Shown here piece after piece: positions 12,798 through 14,192 of a DNA stretch of 14,192 nt; within the stretch, counting starts at the first letter, position 1; the number at the start of each line of letters is the position of its first letter. The notes under the pieces were generated by a model that was given only the letters and a program-made list of their open reading frames with translations, searched no databases and had not been told where the DNA came from. The position numbers were made by a program, and so were the translations under genes. The stretch is from Candidatus Altimarinota bacterium. GTDB lineage: Bacteria; Patescibacteriota; Gracilibacteria; UBA1369; LOWO2-01-FULL-3. The DNA is taken from the NCBI GenBank assembly GCA_029939035.1, contig JAOZTS010000024.1, forward strand, positions 1 through 14,192. Reading direction: 5' to 3'.

Positions 12798-14192
12798 TCA
12801 TTTTACGACAAATCCCGCAATCCTTCCCGGTACGTAGATCTCTTTTACCACTTCGCCTTCTTCCAAGTATTTAGCAACATTTTCTAAAGCTTTCGCCGCA
12901 GCAATTGCTTCTTCTTGGGTCGCATCCTTGGAGATTTCTATTTCACCACGAATCTTTCCGTTTATCTGAACGCCGATGTTGACAGTACTATCAACAACCG
13001 CTTCTTTGTCATATTGAGGCCATTCACTATCAACCACGCTAAAGTTTTCACCCAATAGTTCCCAACATTCCTCAGCCAAATGAGGAGCAATCGGAGCAAT
13101 CAGTTGAACTATTATCTTTTTCGAATCTTTATCAATTCCGCTCTTCATCACAAAATTCACAAACTCCATCAAAGCAGCAACCACAGTATTGAACTGCATC
13201 TTCTCTATATCTTCAGAAACTTTCTTTATAAGTTTATTTAGATTTTTCTTTAATAATTCCGCGTCCTCAACCTTTTCTTCGCTATTCACAACATTCCAGA
13301 ACCGATCCACAAACCGCGCAATTCCAGTAATCCCCTTATCATTCCAATCTCCACCATCCACAAACGGCCCCATAAACATCAAGTACATGCGGAAAACATC
13401 ACTTCCGTATTTCTCAACAAATTCATCCGGCGAAACTACATTTCCTTTGGATTTCGACATTTTTGCCCCATCCTTCGTCACCATTCCCTGATGAACTAAT
13501 CTCTTGAAAGGTTCCTTGAACCCAACAAGACCCATATCATGAAGAGCCATATTCACAAACCTCGCATACAACAGATGCATACAAGCATGCTCAGGCCCAC
13601 CAATATACATATCAACCGGCAACCATTTATCCACAATCTTCTTATCAAACGGCTTGTCAGTCATCTTACTGCAAGGATATCTCAAATAATACCAACTACT
13701 ACAAAGGAAAGTGTCCAGAGTATCCACTTCGCGCTCAGCTTCACCACCGCACTCCGGACACTTCGTCTTCCGGAAACTATCACTGTGATAAAGGGGGGAT
13801 TTTCCATCACCCTTTAGCTTGAAATCAATATCCATCGGCAATTCCACAGGCAATTGATCCTCCGGAACCGGAACTTCTCCACATTTTTCACAATAAACAA
13901 TCGGAATAGGAGAACCCCAATATCTCTGACGAGAAATAGACCAATCTCTAAGTTTGTAATTTGTAACACGCTTCCCGTAACCCTTCTCCTCCATATGATC
14001 CATGATTTTTACCGTCGCTTCGTGGATATCAATTCCATCCAAAAAGTCACTATTTATCATCGTACCTTCGTGTTCTTGAACCTGTTCCGGCTTCGTAATC
14101 TCGGACTCATCACCATCTTTTCCAACAACAACACGGATAACCTCAAGGTCTTTCTCTATAGCAAATTCAAAGTCCCTAATATCATGTCCGGG
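12798..14192 (-). CDS. leuS: Leucyl-tRNA synthetase, C-terminal part (5' end outside window)
   Basis: The last 464 residues of LeuRS, which charges tRNA-Leu with leucine in the cytosol. The frame is open to the window edge, so the 5' end and the HIGH motif lie beyond it. The visible part begins inside the CP1 editing domain at PGHDIRDFEFA, which carries the editing-site Asp. There follow the LRDWSISRQRYWGSPIPIVYC core, a zinc ribbon (CEKC and CPEC), the GGPEHACMHLLYARF helix, KMSKSKGNVVSPDEF and an anticodon-binding region with a C-terminal domain. The link between QGMV and KMSKS is short, so the leucine-specific insertion of E. coli LeuRS is absent, as in Bacillus-type enzymes. The stop is TGA, which argues for the standard bacterial code. 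Nothing suggests damage. Confidence 0.97.
   Translation of the reverse strand, partial: PGHDIRDFEFAIEKDLEVIRVVVGKDGDESEITKPEQVQEHEGTMINSDFLDGIDIHEATVKIMDHMEEKGYGKRVTNYKLRDWSISRQRYWGSPIPIVYCEKCGEVPVPEDQLPVELPMDIDFKLKGDGKSPLYHSDSFRKTKCPECGGEAEREVDTLDTFLCSSWYYLRYPCSKMTDKPFDKKIVDKWLPVDMYIGGPEHACMHLLYARFVNMALHDMGLVGFKEPFKRLVHQGMVTKDGAKMSKSKGNVVSPDEFVEKYGSDVFRMYLMFMGPFVDGGDWNDKGITGIARFVDRFWNVVNSEEKVEDAELLKKNLNKLIKKVSEDIEKMQFNTVVAALMEFVNFVMKSGIDKDSKKIIVQLIAPIAPHLAEECWELLGENFSVVDSEWPQYDKEAVVDSTVNIGVQINGKIRGEIEISKDATQEEAIAAAKALENVAKYLEEGEVVKEIYVPGRIAGFVVK

Noticed and set aside
12798..12800. TGA recoded as glycine (Gracilibacteria-type code)
   Set aside because: The TGA ends LeuRS at the expected C-terminus. 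No gene here contains an in-frame TGA, and glycines are all GGN.
1..14192. CRISPR arrays, insertion sequences, tRNA or rRNA genes, toxin-antitoxin or defence systems
   Set aside because: I looked on both strands and saw no spaced direct repeats, transposase motifs, tRNA-like cloverleaf ends or defence-enzyme motifs.

Overview
This looks like a piece of an AT-rich genome (about 33-40% G+C in most lines I hand-counted) from a Patescibacteria/CPR-type bacterium, with Peregrinibacteria the best guess. The reasons are prepilin-like proteins of the kind common in those genomes, several short SD-less gene starts, cysteine-rich lipoproteins and a compact bacterial LeuRS. The phylum is inference from style, not from a search. 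TGA appears to be a normal stop (it ends leuS) and no gene has in-frame TGA, so the TGA=Gly code of Gracilibacteria/Absconditabacteria is unlikely. Most of the window encodes envelope, surface or secreted proteins.

Layout. 2-2297 (minus): three tightly coupled prepilin-like genes in the order GspH/FimT-, GspI/PilV- and GspJ/PilW-like. 2338-3672 (plus): a divergent PilX/GspK-like pilin that lacks Glu+5, sharing a 40-bp promoter region with the other three. 3728-5818 (plus): a multi-domain surface protein with an internal lipoprotein-type signal, a CGDG-type Cys motif, Asp/Ala-rich repeats and a MYXO-CTERM-like tripartite C-terminus. 5868-7958 (plus): a CHASE2-3TM-class III adenylate cyclase, closed by a strong terminator at about 7986-8016. 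8054-10588 (minus): a large GC-richer lipoprotein with a degenerate M23 domain, three SLH domains, a CARDB-like domain and three Cys-rich repeats. 10589-10927: a 339-bp divergent intergenic region. 10928-12196 (plus) and 12198-12758 (minus): two convergent putative lipoproteins 1 bp apart. 12798-14192 (minus): leucyl-tRNA synthetase, cut by the window edge.

How they may work together: the four pilin-like genes make up a minor (pseudo)pilin set H-I-J-K, which in type IV pilus and type II secretion systems forms the filament tip or priming complex; the pilus motor, major pilin and prepilin peptidase must lie elsewhere. The surface protein, SLH/M23 lipoprotein and small lipoproteins would form part of the same cell envelope. 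The cyclase would turn an extracytoplasmic signal into cAMP. No direct link between the cyclase and the pilin genes is shown by the sequence. The points most worth checking are the split minor-pilin cluster, the MYXO-CTERM-like protein with Myxococcota-style linkers, the cAMP cyclase in a probable CPR genome, and the mosaic M23-SLH lipoprotein that alone carries a canonical Shine-Dalgarno.
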